Shown here: positions 17,796 through 27,122 of the stretch, in pieces
How positions within the stretch are numbered: the first letter of the stretch is position 1
How the letters are laid out: every line of letters starts with the position of its first letter
From: Pycnococcus provasolii
Lineage: Eukaryota; Chlorophyta; Pseudoscourfieldiophyceae; Pseudoscourfieldiales; Pycnococcaceae
Length of the DNA: 64,000 bases
Direction: 5' to 3'
Assembly (NCBI GenBank): GCA_938743325.2
Contig: OW568876.1
Location: forward strand, 372,001-436,000
Notes under the pieces: generated by a model
Databases searched by the model: none
What the model was told of the DNA's origin: nothing
The model's input: only the letters and a program-made list of their open reading frames with translations
Position numbers and translations under genes: made by a program

Positions 17796-19937
17796 ATGAT
17801 TGGACCCCGCCGCCTCGAGGGGCTCGCTATGTTCTTGGCCGTGTGCGCGCTGGCCGCTCCCGCAGCGCAGGCATCTCCTCACGTCGCCGTCGGTGACGTT
17901 ACGGACGAGCTGCGCGTCCCCACGGTCAGCTTCGCCGCCCTCGCCGATAAGAGCGGTGGATTCGACGCATCCGTCCTTCGCGACGCCATGACGACCGACG
18001 GCATCGTCGCCGTCACCGGTATACCGAACTTCGCCAGCCTCAGACGCGCCGTCATGCTTGACTCCGCGCGGTGCGGCGCCGAGGCCCCGGCGAGCCGGAC
18101 CACCACCTTCGAGGACGGGACCGCCCGGCGCACGTTCGCCGGCATCACCCGGGGAGTCGACGACTCGCGAGCCATCGAGTTCGGCGACGTCAACGCCGAG
18201 ACGTCCTGCTCCGACCCGCGGTTCAAGGCCCGCCTCGCCGACTTCCGCGGCGCCGTCTCCTCCGCGGCGGGCGCCTTCGCCTCGAGGATGTCAGAGCTAT
18301 TCCCGACTGCCGAGGGCCAGCCGCTGCTGTGGGATTTCCCTCACAAGACCGCGTTCCGCAACCTGGACGAGGTGGTGCGCGCGGCGGAGCACCTCGAGCA
18401 CTTCCACGCTTACCACCGCCCCGAGGGCGCAGCCGCGGCCGAGCCCGACGCAACCACGATCGACCTCCACGCCGACCAGGGCCTATTCATTGGATTCACC
18501 CCAGGCCTCGTCGTGCAGACGTCGGGTGATGCCTCGGTCGCCGCCGAGGTCGCCGGTGCGGACGCGGGTATGTTCGTCGTGGAGCGCCCCGACGGCACGC
18601 GCGCGCGCGCCGACTTTGGGCCGGACGGCGACATCGTCGTGTTCATGCTCGGCGACGGCGTCGACCAGATCGTCAACCCGCGCATGCCTGAGGGGGTGCG
18701 CCTGCGCTCCGCGCCGCACGCCATGTCGATGCCCCGCCTCGCTCGCAACCAGGCGCGCATGTGGTACGGACGCATGTTCCTGCCCCCCGCCGAGGCCCTC
18801 AGCGAGCCCCACGGCGTCACCTTCGGCGAGCTCCGCCGCCGTGCCGTGGAGGACGTGCACGAGGGCGGCGGCGTCGGCCGCGGCCTTGGGTGCTCCCGCG
18901 CGCTCCTCGAGAACGAGGGCACGCAGTGCAAGGACAACCAGATGTACTGCTGGATGCGCTGCATGGACCACACACCCGCGATCAACCCCAAGGCGTGCGA
19001 GGACAAGGGGCTCAAGCTCCAGTGCTTGAGCCAACGCAACCAGGTCTGGCGCCTCGAGGACAGCCATGGCGACTACAACCCTACGTGCTCCAACTCCAAC
19101 GACAACGTCACTCCGCCGCCCAAAATCCCCGCCCGCGCGGGCACCTGCAACGGCACCTTCGCGCCCTTCCTCGCCAAGGAGTCCTACCCCAACAGCATCG
19201 AGCTCGTCAAGGGCAAGTTCTACCTACAGTGGCGCGTCGCCTCGGGCGTGCTTGAGGCCCGTATGGCATACGACGGCGTCGTCGGCTGGATGGCACTCGG
19301 CGTCGAGAACCCGGGGGGTGGGCACAACGGCATGAACGGCGCCAAGACGGTCATGGGCATCAACGATGCCGACAAGGACATCTTCGGCGCGCCCTTCGTC
19401 GGCACGGGGGTGCACGAGTACAAGATTCACGACAGACTCAGCGCCTTCCGCCACTGGCAGACCCCCCTCGCGCCCGCCAACATCACGGGCGCGGAGATGA
19501 ATGTCACGGCTTGCCACACCGCGATGAAGTTCACAACCGCGCACGCCATCGGCGGTGAGCCCCTGCACCTCGCCGACAACGGCAAGAACGTCTCGCTCAT
19601 CTGGGCCGTGCATCCCGATACCTTCCTCAAGGGCTACCACGGCTGGGGCAACCGCGGGCACCTCGTGATTGACTTCGCCAAGCCCCACGGCCACAAGGCC
19701 TGGAAGAACCCCTACGGCGGCGGCGGCGGTCACAGCGGTCACAGCGGTCACAGCGACGGTGGGGGTCACAGCCCTGCGGCGGGAGATGACCGCACCGGCG
19801 CCGAGAGCCTGGACACCACCACCTTTTCGGTCATTGACCACTCCGGCTCCCGCGGCGCGACGACAGCCGGCGCCGCCGCGCTCCTCGCCGCCGCACTCGC
19901 GCTTGTCGACTTGTTCGCCATCGTGCTGGAATACTAA
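17796..19937 (+). CDS. Dioxygenase-like plus DOMON-domain secreted protein, GC-rich
   Basis: A 713-residue protein. MIGPRRLEGLAMFLAVCALAAPAAQA is a signal peptide, and the ATG at 17796 fits a TATA-like AT stretch at 17681. Residues ~30-340 resemble the 2-oxoglutarate/Fe(II) dioxygenase fold, with LHADQGLFIGFTPG providing an HxD pair and SAPHAMSMP a distal His. A Cys-rich linker follows (CKDNQMYCWMRCMDH). Residues ~455-630 form a DOMON domain (FYLQWRVASGVLEARMAYD, GWMALGVENPGGG, MNGAKTVMGI), which in other proteins binds heme or sugar. A Gly/His/Ser stretch and a C-terminal hydrophobic tail suggest a membrane or GPI anchor. The coding region is far richer in G+C, with C/G at nearly every third position, than its neighbours. 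It sits between the two arms of an inverted duplication, which points to a distinct origin or insertion. Confidence 0.7.
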   Translation: MIGPRRLEGLAMFLAVCALAAPAAQASPHVAVGDVTDELRVPTVSFAALADKSGGFDASVLRDAMTTDGIVAVTGIPNFASLRRAVMLDSARCGAEAPASRTTTFEDGTARRTFAGITRGVDDSRAIEFGDVNAETSCSDPRFKARLADFRGAVSSAAGAFASRMSELFPTAEGQPLLWDFPHKTAFRNLDEVVRAAEHLEHFHAYHRPEGAAAAEPDATTIDLHADQGLFIGFTPGLVVQTSGDASVAAEVAGADAGMFVVERPDGTRARADFGPDGDIVVFMLGDGVDQIVNPRMPEGVRLRSAPHAMSMPRLARNQARMWYGRMFLPPAEALSEPHGVTFGELRRRAVEDVHEGGGVGRGLGCSRALLENEGTQCKDNQMYCWMRCMDHTPAINPKACEDKGLKLQCLSQRNQVWRLEDSHGDYNPTCSNSNDNVTPPPKIPARAGTCNGTFAPFLAKESYPNSIELVKGKFYLQWRVASGVLEARMAYDGVVGWMALGVENPGGGHNGMNGAKTVMGINDADKDIFGAPFVGTGVHEYKIHDRLSAFRHWQTPLAPANITGAEMNVTACHTAMKFTTAHAIGGEPLHLADNGKNVSLIWAVHPDTFLKGYHGWGNRGHLVIDFAKPHGHKAWKNPYGGGGGHSGHSGHSDGGGHSPAAGDDRTGAESLDTTTFSVIDHSGSRGATTAGAAALLAAALALVDLFAIVLEY

Positions 19938-20034
19938 AAGCGGGGCTTCTTCTTTCTTTCAGCTATGTTTCGCTTTTCGGGCGATGAAAGAGAGAAAAGC
20001 CTTGCTTGCGTTCCGTTGTTACAGCACCCCCCCC

Positions 20035-20271
20035 AGGCGCCGGAAAGTCTTGCGTCTACATTTGGCGTCAACGACGACGATGTCCCAGCCAGCTCGTGTG
20101 AATGCCGTGAGCTTGCGCCGCCACATCGAAATGGCTGCGACTGGTGATTTGCAGCTTGTGGAGGCGTGGCAACCGTTCGGCAGTCACCGCACCGCAGCCA
20201 TGCCCTCGCAAAGGGTGTACAAGGGCATGGCAGCCGCGCACGACGGACTTTGGGAGAAGGAGGCGGCGTAG
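20035..20271 (+). pseudogene. Truncated 3' fragment of the PDI-like gene
   Basis: It encodes APESLASTFGVNDDDVPA and, after an internal deletion of roughly 75 bp relative to the complete gene that shifts the frame, the same C-terminus (LQLVEAWQPFGS... ending WEKEAA). It has no promoter or 5' part and follows the DOMON gene stop by about 100 bp. Confidence 0.8.
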
Positions 20272-20689
20272 AAGAGAGAGAGAGAGTACTGTATGGTAAA
20301 GACTTACAGTGTTATAAATCGTTTGCTTTTTCCATTGATTGAGATCCGTCATAATCTATCTCCCACTCCTCCTTTCCACGTACGTACTAACTTGCTCAGC
20401 GCGACGATATGTCCACTTTGTCCGGTGAGCACGACCACCAGCGACTTGCATAGGAGTGTGAGGCGACGACGTGGTGGTGGTGTGCATTTTGCAGTTGGGG
20501 ACTTGGGGTATGTTCGTGCGCTATTGGTGACTATTTGTAAGCAATGTTGTACGTCTCCTCCTCCTCCGGCGTGCACGTCAGAGCACGTGCGTGTGTTCGT
20601 GGTTCATCGTCTATTCTTTTCTCGGCCCGGCGGCCGCACAGTGGACGCCGACGGCCGCGGGTGGATCACATTTATCCGCAGGCACCAGC

Positions 20690-20699
20690 AAAAAAAAAA
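20690..20699 (-). terminator. Pol III terminator of the permuted tRNA-Ala gene, copy 2
   Basis: Ten T on the minus strand, in the same position relative to the tRNA as in copy 1. Confidence 0.75.
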
Positions 20700-20701
20700 G
20701 T

Positions 20702-20865
20702 ATGCAAAACAAACACTCTACCACTGAGTTCTGAAATTATTTTTTTTTCGTCAGCACGAGTATAATTATAGTCTGAGAGACCGAAGGTATGTTGAAGGGA
20801 GAACTTACAATTCCCCTGCAGCTGAAAACTGGAGAATAGCGGAGTTGAACCGCTGACCTTTTGTA
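20702..20865 (-). tRNA. Permuted tRNA-Ala(TGC) gene, second copy
   Basis: Same architecture as at 15350. The 3' half (positions 38-73) is at 20865-20830, a 13-nt spacer follows, GGGGAATT is at 20816-20809, a 78-bp intron at 20808-20731, and the rest of the 5' half at 20730-20702 with anticodon at 20706-20704. All tRNA bases are identical to copy 1, including G3.U70, so both copies could be functional. Confidence 0.87.
20731..20808 (-). other. GT-AG intron in the second permuted tRNA copy
   Basis: 78 bp. It starts GTAAGTTCTCCCTTCA as in copy 1, keeps GTGCTGACG near the 3' end and ends AATTTCAG, but its interior (about 35 bp) does not match copy 1. Selective conservation of ends and branch box supports it being spliced. 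Confidence 0.75.
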
Positions 20866-21033
20866 GCCTTGACCCGTGATAAACCGGTATCCCGAGGGTA
20901 ATCTGTAGATGTTGTACAGCGTGGTGACAAGGAATGTCTCGGGACCCTCCCTCCTTCTCGCACGTACGCTGAGTGAGCTCACTTCGGGCGATAACACACG
21001 CTTGCTTGTTCCACCACAACGTGATCACGCACG

Positions 21034-21160
21034 ATGAAGTCAGCGTCGTCAGCGTCGGCGGCGTCAGCGGCGGCGTCTTATACTACTACTCCTCGGCGGT
21101 GGCGGTCAGTAACTCCTGCTCGGCGTTCTCGCCACTCATCATGTCATCGTTCTCGTTCCT
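21034..21160 (+). pseudogene. Truncated 5' fragment of the CBS-domain gene
   Basis: It encodes MKSASSASAAS and then PARRSRHSSCHRSRS as in the complete gene, separated by a ~40-bp insertion, and stops matching at 21160. No CBS domain follows. Confidence 0.8.
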
Positions 21161-21595
21161 TGCAGCAGTGGCACCCCGCCCGGAGTCCCGTTTTTTACTT
21201 CTCCATTGTAACTAGACTCCACACTTTTCCTCCACCATTGTACTCCGTTGTAGCCTCGTAGGTACCGGGTACGTCCTCGTAGTCCTCAACATGAAATGCC
21301 GTCACACACCGCTACTAGCCCACCAGGCAGTCCCCCAGACACACAGTCTCCCTGTCGATGGGATCCCGGAAATCTCGTTACAGCTCCCCAACGGCTCCCT
21401 TCGACCATCCGGGCAAAGCAGGCATTGAGGGGAGAAAAGGTCGAAGAAACCCGAATAAAATCCATTTAAGTCCCCTGAGCAGGTCGGGTTCCGCCCGCCT
21501 GCCCGGGCCTGCTTCACATACAAGTATACTACGCGCCATGTCGCTGGCGCCGGCGCCGCAGCCGCCGCCGCCGCCACGAGGAAGGGGAAGGCCTC
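21161..21595. other. Intergenic region beyond the duplication breakpoint
   Basis: About 430 bp, GC-moderate, with no start-to-stop frame that looks coding and no repeat of the arms. Confidence 0.4.
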
Positions 21596-22453
21596 CTAAG
21601 CAGCCTCCTCCTCCGCCACCTCCTCCAAAACCTCACGCCCCTTGTGCGTGTCACTGAAGCAAAGTTCCCGCGATGCCGGCGACGTGAGCCCAAGTGCTGC
21701 CCACACCGCGTCTCCGACGATTGCCAGACCTGCTTTTAGCAAGGACCTCATCAGGTTCATGCTCTCGTGGCCCACGCCGAGGATGTAGTGGATGTTTTGT
21801 TCCTTGCGTGTCGGCATCGGCGGCATGGCGCCGACGTCTGAGCATACGAACATCCATTTTCGTTTTCCCTCGGGAGCATCCTGTGCGTTTATCTCGGCGG
21901 TAGTCTTCTCAATCAGCGCAGTGATGACCGCATTTTTCGCCGGATTGACCGGTATTACTGGGAGTTGGACGCGTTGGTCCTTTGCGCTAGGCAAGCTGGC
22001 TCGTGCCGCCTTCCGCTCGCCCGACGCGTGGTGTCTTGGCGCTGCGAACTCAGTGCGCTCCTTATTCAGAACACCATCGTATCCTTCCACTGCGGTTTTT
22101 GCTGCGGTTTCCACTCCATCATGGCATCCGCCACCCGCCACCTGTGCCGCTAACCGCGTTGCCACGTAGGCTAGTGCGTGCTTGCGAAGTTCTCGTCGGT
22201 CGAGGTCGCTTGCCACGAATGTGGAGGCTGGCAGTGTGTCAAGAGGCTTGAAGTTCCAATCTCCGTCGTCGTCGTCGTCGGCGCGTTCGTGCGTACATGT
22301 GCACCAACCGTCCACGTGCGCGTCGCCGCCGTGGTCGTGCGCGTCGGTCGCGCACCCAAACTGAACGACCGGTCGGCGCGATGACGTCCACGACCACGGC
22401 GACTCGTCTCCGGCTGCGCGACGGCTTCGGCGGTACTTTTCAATGTAGTCCAT
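21596..22453 (-). CDS. Orphan protein, 285 residues
   Basis: The start is placed at the ATG at 22453 (MDYIEKYRRSRRAAGDESP). There is an acidic stretch (ERADDDDDGDW) near residue 50. The C-terminal half has normal globular composition: NAVITALIEKTTAEINA, KWMFVCSDVGAMPP, and IHYILGVGHESMNLMRSLLK. The end is acidic (REVLEEVAEEEAA). There is no signal peptide, membrane segment or family that I can recognise. It is divergent from the malic enzyme gene. A TTGGGGATCCCG motif lies about 150 bp upstream of the ATG. Confidence 0.5.
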   Translation of the reverse strand: MDYIEKYRRSRRAAGDESPWSWTSSRRPVVQFGCATDAHDHGGDAHVDGWCTCTHERADDDDDGDWNFKPLDTLPASTFVASDLDRRELRKHALAYVATRLAAQVAGGGCHDGVETAAKTAVEGYDGVLNKERTEFAAPRHHASGERKAARASLPSAKDQRVQLPVIPVNPAKNAVITALIEKTTAEINAQDAPEGKRKWMFVCSDVGAMPPMPTRKEQNIHYILGVGHESMNLMRSLLKAGLAIVGDAVWAALGLTSPASRELCFSDTHKGREVLEEVAEEEAA

Positions 22454-22957
22454 TGGCGGCGCGCTTGGGGAGTACGACGAGGGACACTGTACAACAACAA
22501 AACTACAAGTGCAACGACGCGCACATACCATGATACCAACTACATGTGCAAAGACCGACGTGTTATGAAACCACCGTGAAAACACCGTGAAAGGATCCGA
22601 CCGGGATCCCCAACGGCCAACGCCTCCGCTCCTCCCAATAATGCCTAGGATGGTAAAAGAGGAAGGAATTCGTGGTGGAACGCGTGGGGCGTTTTTTCCG
22701 GCCCCGGAAATGCTCCCCCTGTTTCTCTGACTGTGTCTACGTGGTAGGGGATATCTAAAATTTACCGATAGTTAAATTTTTTCGGTCAATCAAAAGTGTT
22801 TCTCTCTGCGCATCTCAAAAGCCGTACGTATCTTGGTGACCGCTGACATTCTCACAGCCTCACAGCCTCACAGGCCTTCCTCATTGTGGTGTGGTGTGGT
22901 GTGGTGTGGTACACGTGACCAGTGCATCGTGCTTCGTCATACATAACATAACATAAC
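22454..22957. other. Divergent promoter region of the orphan and malic enzyme genes
   Basis: 504 bp without a gene. It contains two GGATCC sites near 22595-22606, and a short GTGTG run with ACATA repeats just upstream of the malic enzyme ATG. Confidence 0.4.
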
Positions 22958-25102
22958 ATGTCGTTTCCATTGCTCTCTCGGCGCTCTCTCGGCTTGCGTC
23001 TTGCTTCGGCTTCTTCGGGGCCCGGCTGTTTAGCGGGTGGTGCGTATGGTTTGTACCATCTCGAAGGTTTGTTTGGTGCGTCATTCTCCTCCTCCTCCTC
23101 CTCCTCCTCCTCCTCCTCCTCCTCCTCCTCGTCGTCGTCGTCCTCCTCGTCGTCAAGTGCTGCATTGCCAGCAGTTGATGACAGTGACAGTACCTCATCA
23201 TCCTCATCCTCATCACAATCTCGAGATAGTGACTCCGCTGATCCCCTCGACCCGCTCGCGCAATTCAAATGCGCCACGACCATATCACCAAAACGAGGCA
23301 TGTCTGTGCTACGCGACCCGTGGTTCACCAAGGGAACGGCGTTCACGCACGCCGAACGAGAACGACTCGCACTGCGTGGACTTCTGCCACCCGTGCCCAC
23401 GTCACTGGATGTTCAGAAAGACCGCATCATGTACGATTGGGCGAAAGGATTCAAAGATCGACGTGAGGCGGAGTCGCGCGAAAAGCTTGAGCTCGCACGG
23501 TCGGGTGTGACGCCTGAGATGATTCGACGACACCGACTTCTCCAAGACCTGCACGATCGCAACGAAACGCTGTACTACCACCTCCTGCAGGAAAATTTTA
23601 AGGACATGGCACCCATCGTGTACACGCCAACCGTCGGGTGGGCTTGCCAGCACTTTGCGCACACGTACCGCAACGCGCGTGGCATGTACTTCTCTGCCAA
23701 CGACAAGGGTGAGATGCACTCCATGGTGTACAACTGGCCGAACGAGCACGTGGACGCCGTCGTCGTCACCGACGGGTCGCGCATCCTCGGTCTTGGCGAC
23801 CTCGGCGCGGGCGGCATGGGAATCTCCATCGGAAAGCTTGACTGCTACGTCGCATCCGCAGGCTTCGACCCGCGGCGCGTCCTGCCCGTGTGCCTGGACG
23901 TGGGCACGAACAACGAATACCTCCTAAAGGATCCGCTGTACCTTGGACTGCGACAGAAGCGCATCACGGGCGACGCGTACGTCGAGCTCGTCGACGAAAT
24001 GATGGCCGCCATCCTGAATAGGTATCCCCGAGCGCTCGTGCAGTTTGAGGATTTCACCGCGAATCACGCCAACCTTCTGCTGGAGCGGTATCGCAACCAC
24101 CATCTCGTCTTCAACGACGACATACAGGGAACGGGGTGCTCGGCGCTCGCCGGCGTGCTCACGTCGCTCGCCGCGCAGGGCCTTCGAAAGTGCGCCATCA
24201 AGCGCATGCGATTTCTCGTCGCAGGCGCGGGAGGGTCGGCGCTTGGCGTCGTCGACTCCATTCGACAGGCGATGGTGAGACATGGCTTGTCGGACGAGGA
24301 GGCTCGTCGCAACTTCTGGATCTGTGACCATCACGGCCTCATCACAACGGCCAGGGATCCAAGCACAATGCACAATGAAACTGCCATGAAATACGCGCGA
24401 CCGGAGACGAAATACGAAAAGGCGGATCTCGTGACGGCTGCCGAGGCGGCGAGACCCACGGCCCTGCTCGGATTCAGCACGGCACACGGAATTTTCACCG
24501 ATCGCCTTCTCAAGCGGGTGCAGCACTACGCTTCGCACGAACAGCTCAGGCCGCTCATCCTTCCCATGTCCAATCCCACGTCCAACGCGGAGTGCACGCA
24601 CGCCGAGGCGGTTTTCGCGACGAATGGGCGCGCGATTGTGGCCACCGGGTCGCCGTTCCCCGACGCTGATCACGACGGCATCCTGTACCCGAACAACCAG
24701 GCGAACAACATCTACACGTTCCCTGGCATTGCACTCGGCGCGGTTGCTGGGCAGTGCGAGAGGGTGAGCGACGGCATGGTGATGGCTGCGGCGGAGGCGC
24801 TCAGCAAGCACACGATGGACGTGTACGGCGATGCGAATCGCATGATTTGCCTGAACCCCAACGATCAGAAGCCGATACGACTTTTCCCACCACTGGAAGG
24901 CGCGCGCAACGCGGCGGTGGACGTCGCGGTTGGAGTTGTTGTGCAGGCAGCGGAGGAGGGTCTCGTAAGGCGACATAGAACGGGTGCACTTGAGGTGCTC
25001 GAGAACAAGGGTGAGATGTCACTCCGTAGGTACATCGAGCGATGGATGTGGTCGGCGAAGTATGCCTCCATCTCCTTTTCGGCAGCCACCGTCAGGAGCT
25101 AA
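22958..25102 (+). CDS. Malic enzyme (NAD(P)-dependent), organelle-targeted
   Basis: A 714-residue malic enzyme, which oxidatively decarboxylates malate to pyruvate with CO2 release and NAD(P)H. The N-terminus (MSFPLLSRRSLGLRLASASS) looks like a mitochondrial or plastid presequence and is followed by a run of over 30 Ser encoded by TCC/TCG repeats. The core is complete: YTPTVGWACQHF, YFSANDKGEMHSMVYNW, VVVTDGSRILGLGDLGAGGMGI, PVCLDVGTNNE, the metal-binding VQFEDFTANHA and FNDDIQGTG, the NAD(P) site FLVAGAGGSALG, and SNPTSNAECT. There is about 100 residues of extra N-terminal length over cytosolic forms. Whether it prefers NAD or NADP cannot be told from the sequence. A TGTAA motif lies 49 bp past the stop. 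Confidence 0.92.
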   Translation: MSFPLLSRRSLGLRLASASSGPGCLAGGAYGLYHLEGLFGASFSSSSSSSSSSSSSSSSSSSSSSSSAALPAVDDSDSTSSSSSSSQSRDSDSADPLDPLAQFKCATTISPKRGMSVLRDPWFTKGTAFTHAERERLALRGLLPPVPTSLDVQKDRIMYDWAKGFKDRREAESREKLELARSGVTPEMIRRHRLLQDLHDRNETLYYHLLQENFKDMAPIVYTPTVGWACQHFAHTYRNARGMYFSANDKGEMHSMVYNWPNEHVDAVVVTDGSRILGLGDLGAGGMGISIGKLDCYVASAGFDPRRVLPVCLDVGTNNEYLLKDPLYLGLRQKRITGDAYVELVDEMMAAILNRYPRALVQFEDFTANHANLLLERYRNHHLVFNDDIQGTGCSALAGVLTSLAAQGLRKCAIKRMRFLVAGAGGSALGVVDSIRQAMVRHGLSDEEARRNFWICDHHGLITTARDPSTMHNETAMKYARPETKYEKADLVTAAEAARPTALLGFSTAHGIFTDRLLKRVQHYASHEQLRPLILPMSNPTSNAECTHAEAVFATNGRAIVATGSPFPDADHDGILYPNNQANNIYTFPGIALGAVAGQCERVSDGMVMAAAEALSKHTMDVYGDANRMICLNPNDQKPIRLFPPLEGARNAAVDVAVGVVVQAAEEGLVRRHRTGALEVLENKGEMSLRRYIERWMWSAKYASISFSAATVRS

Positions 25103-25885
25103 GATTGCTCCAAGATTGTTGCAATAATGGAATGGTCAATGGAGTTACAGTGTAACACATTTTCTTTACCCATCTCAATCTTGGAATATTACATGTCACA
25201 TAGTCTTGTCTGATGCGTGGGCTCTTATCCCACCCCCTCAAAACCCTAAATTTGGCAAATAGGTCTATTGCACCGTTAAGACACAGTCAAGCACCTTCGA
25301 GTACGACATATGCGACATATGCGACATATGGTAGTATGTCCATTACCGTAGGACTACTGTACAGTACTGTACATAGGTGAAGAGAGCGGAGCAAGGTATG
25401 GCAGTGACGGCCTGCCCGTCACCATATACCCACGTTTCCGCAGTGCATGCAAGGTGCTTGGCACCTATCGGTCTGATGAGCAAGCCCACGGGTCTCCAAG
25501 GCCATCTCCCGAAGCCGAAGACGACGAACCTGACGACACGCCCTGGTTCTATTCCCACGAGCGCAACTGGCGGGCTGCCGGCGGTGGTTCCTGCAACCTC
25601 AGGCGAAAGTTCTCTCCGGGCAGAGAGTGCGATACTCGCCCAGCTCGAAAAAATCCAGCAGCGAATGGAGGCACTTGAAAGTGCGAGTCGCACCAATGCA
25701 GCTGCCGGAACAAACGCTCTAAGGTTATAGATACGTACTCCCACATTTTTGCTGATCCCACCGGCCATGGCGCGCGTAGTCAATACATACGATCTCCCCC
25801 TTCAATTTCTCGCTGATAAAGACATCCACGGACCACGGCACGGAAAATAACGGGGACACCGTTAACCCCTGGGCACTCAAAACAT
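25103..25885. other. Intergenic region left of the MULE, no supported gene
   Basis: It holds a triple CGACATATG repeat (25304-25330), a palindromic ACAGTACTGTAC (25363-25374) and a 350-bp open frame starting with GTG at 25377 that has no recognisable match. It ends with the 9-bp target duplication at 25877-25885. Confidence 0.45.
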
Positions 25886-26798
25886 AGTAGTGGAGCCCCC
25901 CAGGCTTATAGAAATTTTTTTTTCCAGGCTTATAGAATCCCCCTCCCCCCTCCATTTTCCCGCCAGTCTGGGAACGCGCGTCTGGCCGAAGTGCCCGACG
26001 ATTTCCGCAGCTGAATGGCGCGCGACCCAAGCGTACATGAAGGCGACGAGTGGGAAGCTGGTGAGAGTGTGCCGTGCGTCACGCGTGTTCTACCCCTCGC
26101 ACGAAGGCTTTCTTAAGCTCAAGCAGAAAGTTCTCGACGACCCGTCAGTGCCGCATCAGGAGGAGGTGAGAGGCAAGCCAAATCCTCTGTTCATTGCCGA
26201 GATTCAGAAGCGTGCGGAGAGGAAAGCAAAGAAGTACGAGGCAGCCTTTCTCAACAACGACGATACGGAGCTGAAAGCCTTGACCTTCGACAAGGCGATG
26301 AAGTTGCTGCAGTCTTTTCACGTTCTGCAAGAGCTACCTGAGGAGGAGAAGATTTGTGATTGGGTTAGTTTCAGCTGCACGTGCCACGGAAAATTGAGCA
26401 TCAAGAATGCGTACGGTTACCAGTGCACTCGTAAGTGCAAGCACGTGCTGGCGGAAGGCCTGCGGACTGGCCTCTTCGACTTCGAAGTACCTGAGGACAT
26501 GTTACTTGGTGTTGTTAGCAAGCCGAAGAGCTTCGGGCGAAAGAAGGCGGGCAAGGCACTTGATCCCGAGTCGAGCGATTCAGAGGAGGATTGGTTTTCT
26601 GAAGAGTCTTCTGACGACGAGCCGTCTGACGACGAGAACGGCATCGAATAAGCAGAGTGCTGTGAAGTGTTGTGAAGCAGACGCCATAGAGGCGGGGACA
26701 ACGCAGACGCCATCGAACCCTAGGGATGGCGAGGGAGGGGAGGGGGATTCTATAAGCCTGGAAAAAAAAATTCTATAAGCCTGGGGGGCTCCACTACT
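25886..26798. mobile_element. Mutator-like DNA transposon (MULE), internally deleted, with 9-bp target site duplication
   Basis: A 913-bp element with terminal inverted repeats of about 65 bp (25886-25955 and 26733-26798). They begin AGTAGTGGAGCCCCCC and contain a doubled CAGGCTTATAGAA block around a T run. TCAAAACAT flanks both ends (25877-25885 and 26799-26807): a perfect 9-bp duplication, the size typical of Mutator-like elements. The interior encodes a fragment with a SWIM zinc finger as found in MULE transposases, but no DDE catalytic domain, so it is probably non-autonomous. The near-identical TIRs and intact duplication suggest recent movement. Confidence 0.88.
26037..26651 (+). CDS. 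SWIM-finger protein inside the MULE (transposase C-terminal remnant)
   Basis: A 204-residue frame from the ATG at 26037; the frame is open from within the left TIR, but without an earlier ATG. The central FSCTCHGKLSIK...CTRKCKHVL has the CxC...CxH arrangement of SWIM zinc fingers, a DNA-binding part of Mutator/FAR1 transposases. The C-terminus is Ser/Asp/Glu-rich. The catalytic DDE domain that normally precedes SWIM is absent. It could be a deleted transposase or a domesticated small DNA-binding protein. Confidence 0.6.
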   Translation: MKATSGKLVRVCRASRVFYPSHEGFLKLKQKVLDDPSVPHQEEVRGKPNPLFIAEIQKRAERKAKKYEAAFLNNDDTELKALTFDKAMKLLQSFHVLQELPEEEKICDWVSFSCTCHGKLSIKNAYGYQCTRKCKHVLAEGLRTGLFDFEVPEDMLLGVVSKPKSFGRKKAGKALDPESSDSEEDWFSEESSDDEPSDDENGIE

Positions 26799-27122
26799 TC
26801 AAAACATGGGACGTTTGTTTCCGCCTGTTAACAAGTTTTAGAAAACCGCGACAAGCCCGTCAAGGCGACCCCTGGCCGGCTTTTTCCGAAAACTTTAGGT
26901 ACCTGTGACCTCCGTATGTATGCCCCTTAAAGTACATACCCTTAAGGGGATGTGCGAAACCTGCGGTGAATCATTCCTTCCGCCTTAAGGGTCCAGAAGT
27001 GAAGTGTGCCTAACCTAACAGGTGTATCCTATCCTGCTTGGTACCAGATATTGGTGCTTGCATAGACTACTTGATTTTTAAGCTTACCTGTACCTTTATC
27101 TAACCTTAGTCAAATATTTGTC

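Larger units (their letters stand above)
20035..21160 (-). repeat. Inverted segmental duplication, arm 2
   Basis: Reverse-complement copy of 15090-16236. It contains a truncated copy of the PDI-like gene 3' end, the second permuted tRNA-Ala gene and a truncated 5' end of the CBS gene. Both breakpoints fall inside genes, so both gene pieces are fragments here. Confidence 0.9.

Noticed and set aside
18058-19029. Overlapping long ORFs in other frames of the DOMON gene
   Set aside because: High GC removes stop codons from all frames; only one frame has signal peptide and domain motifs.
25377-25730. 117-codon ORF left of the MULE
   Set aside because: It has no ATG start, no recognised domain, and lies in repeat-bearing intergenic DNA. 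Kept only as a note.
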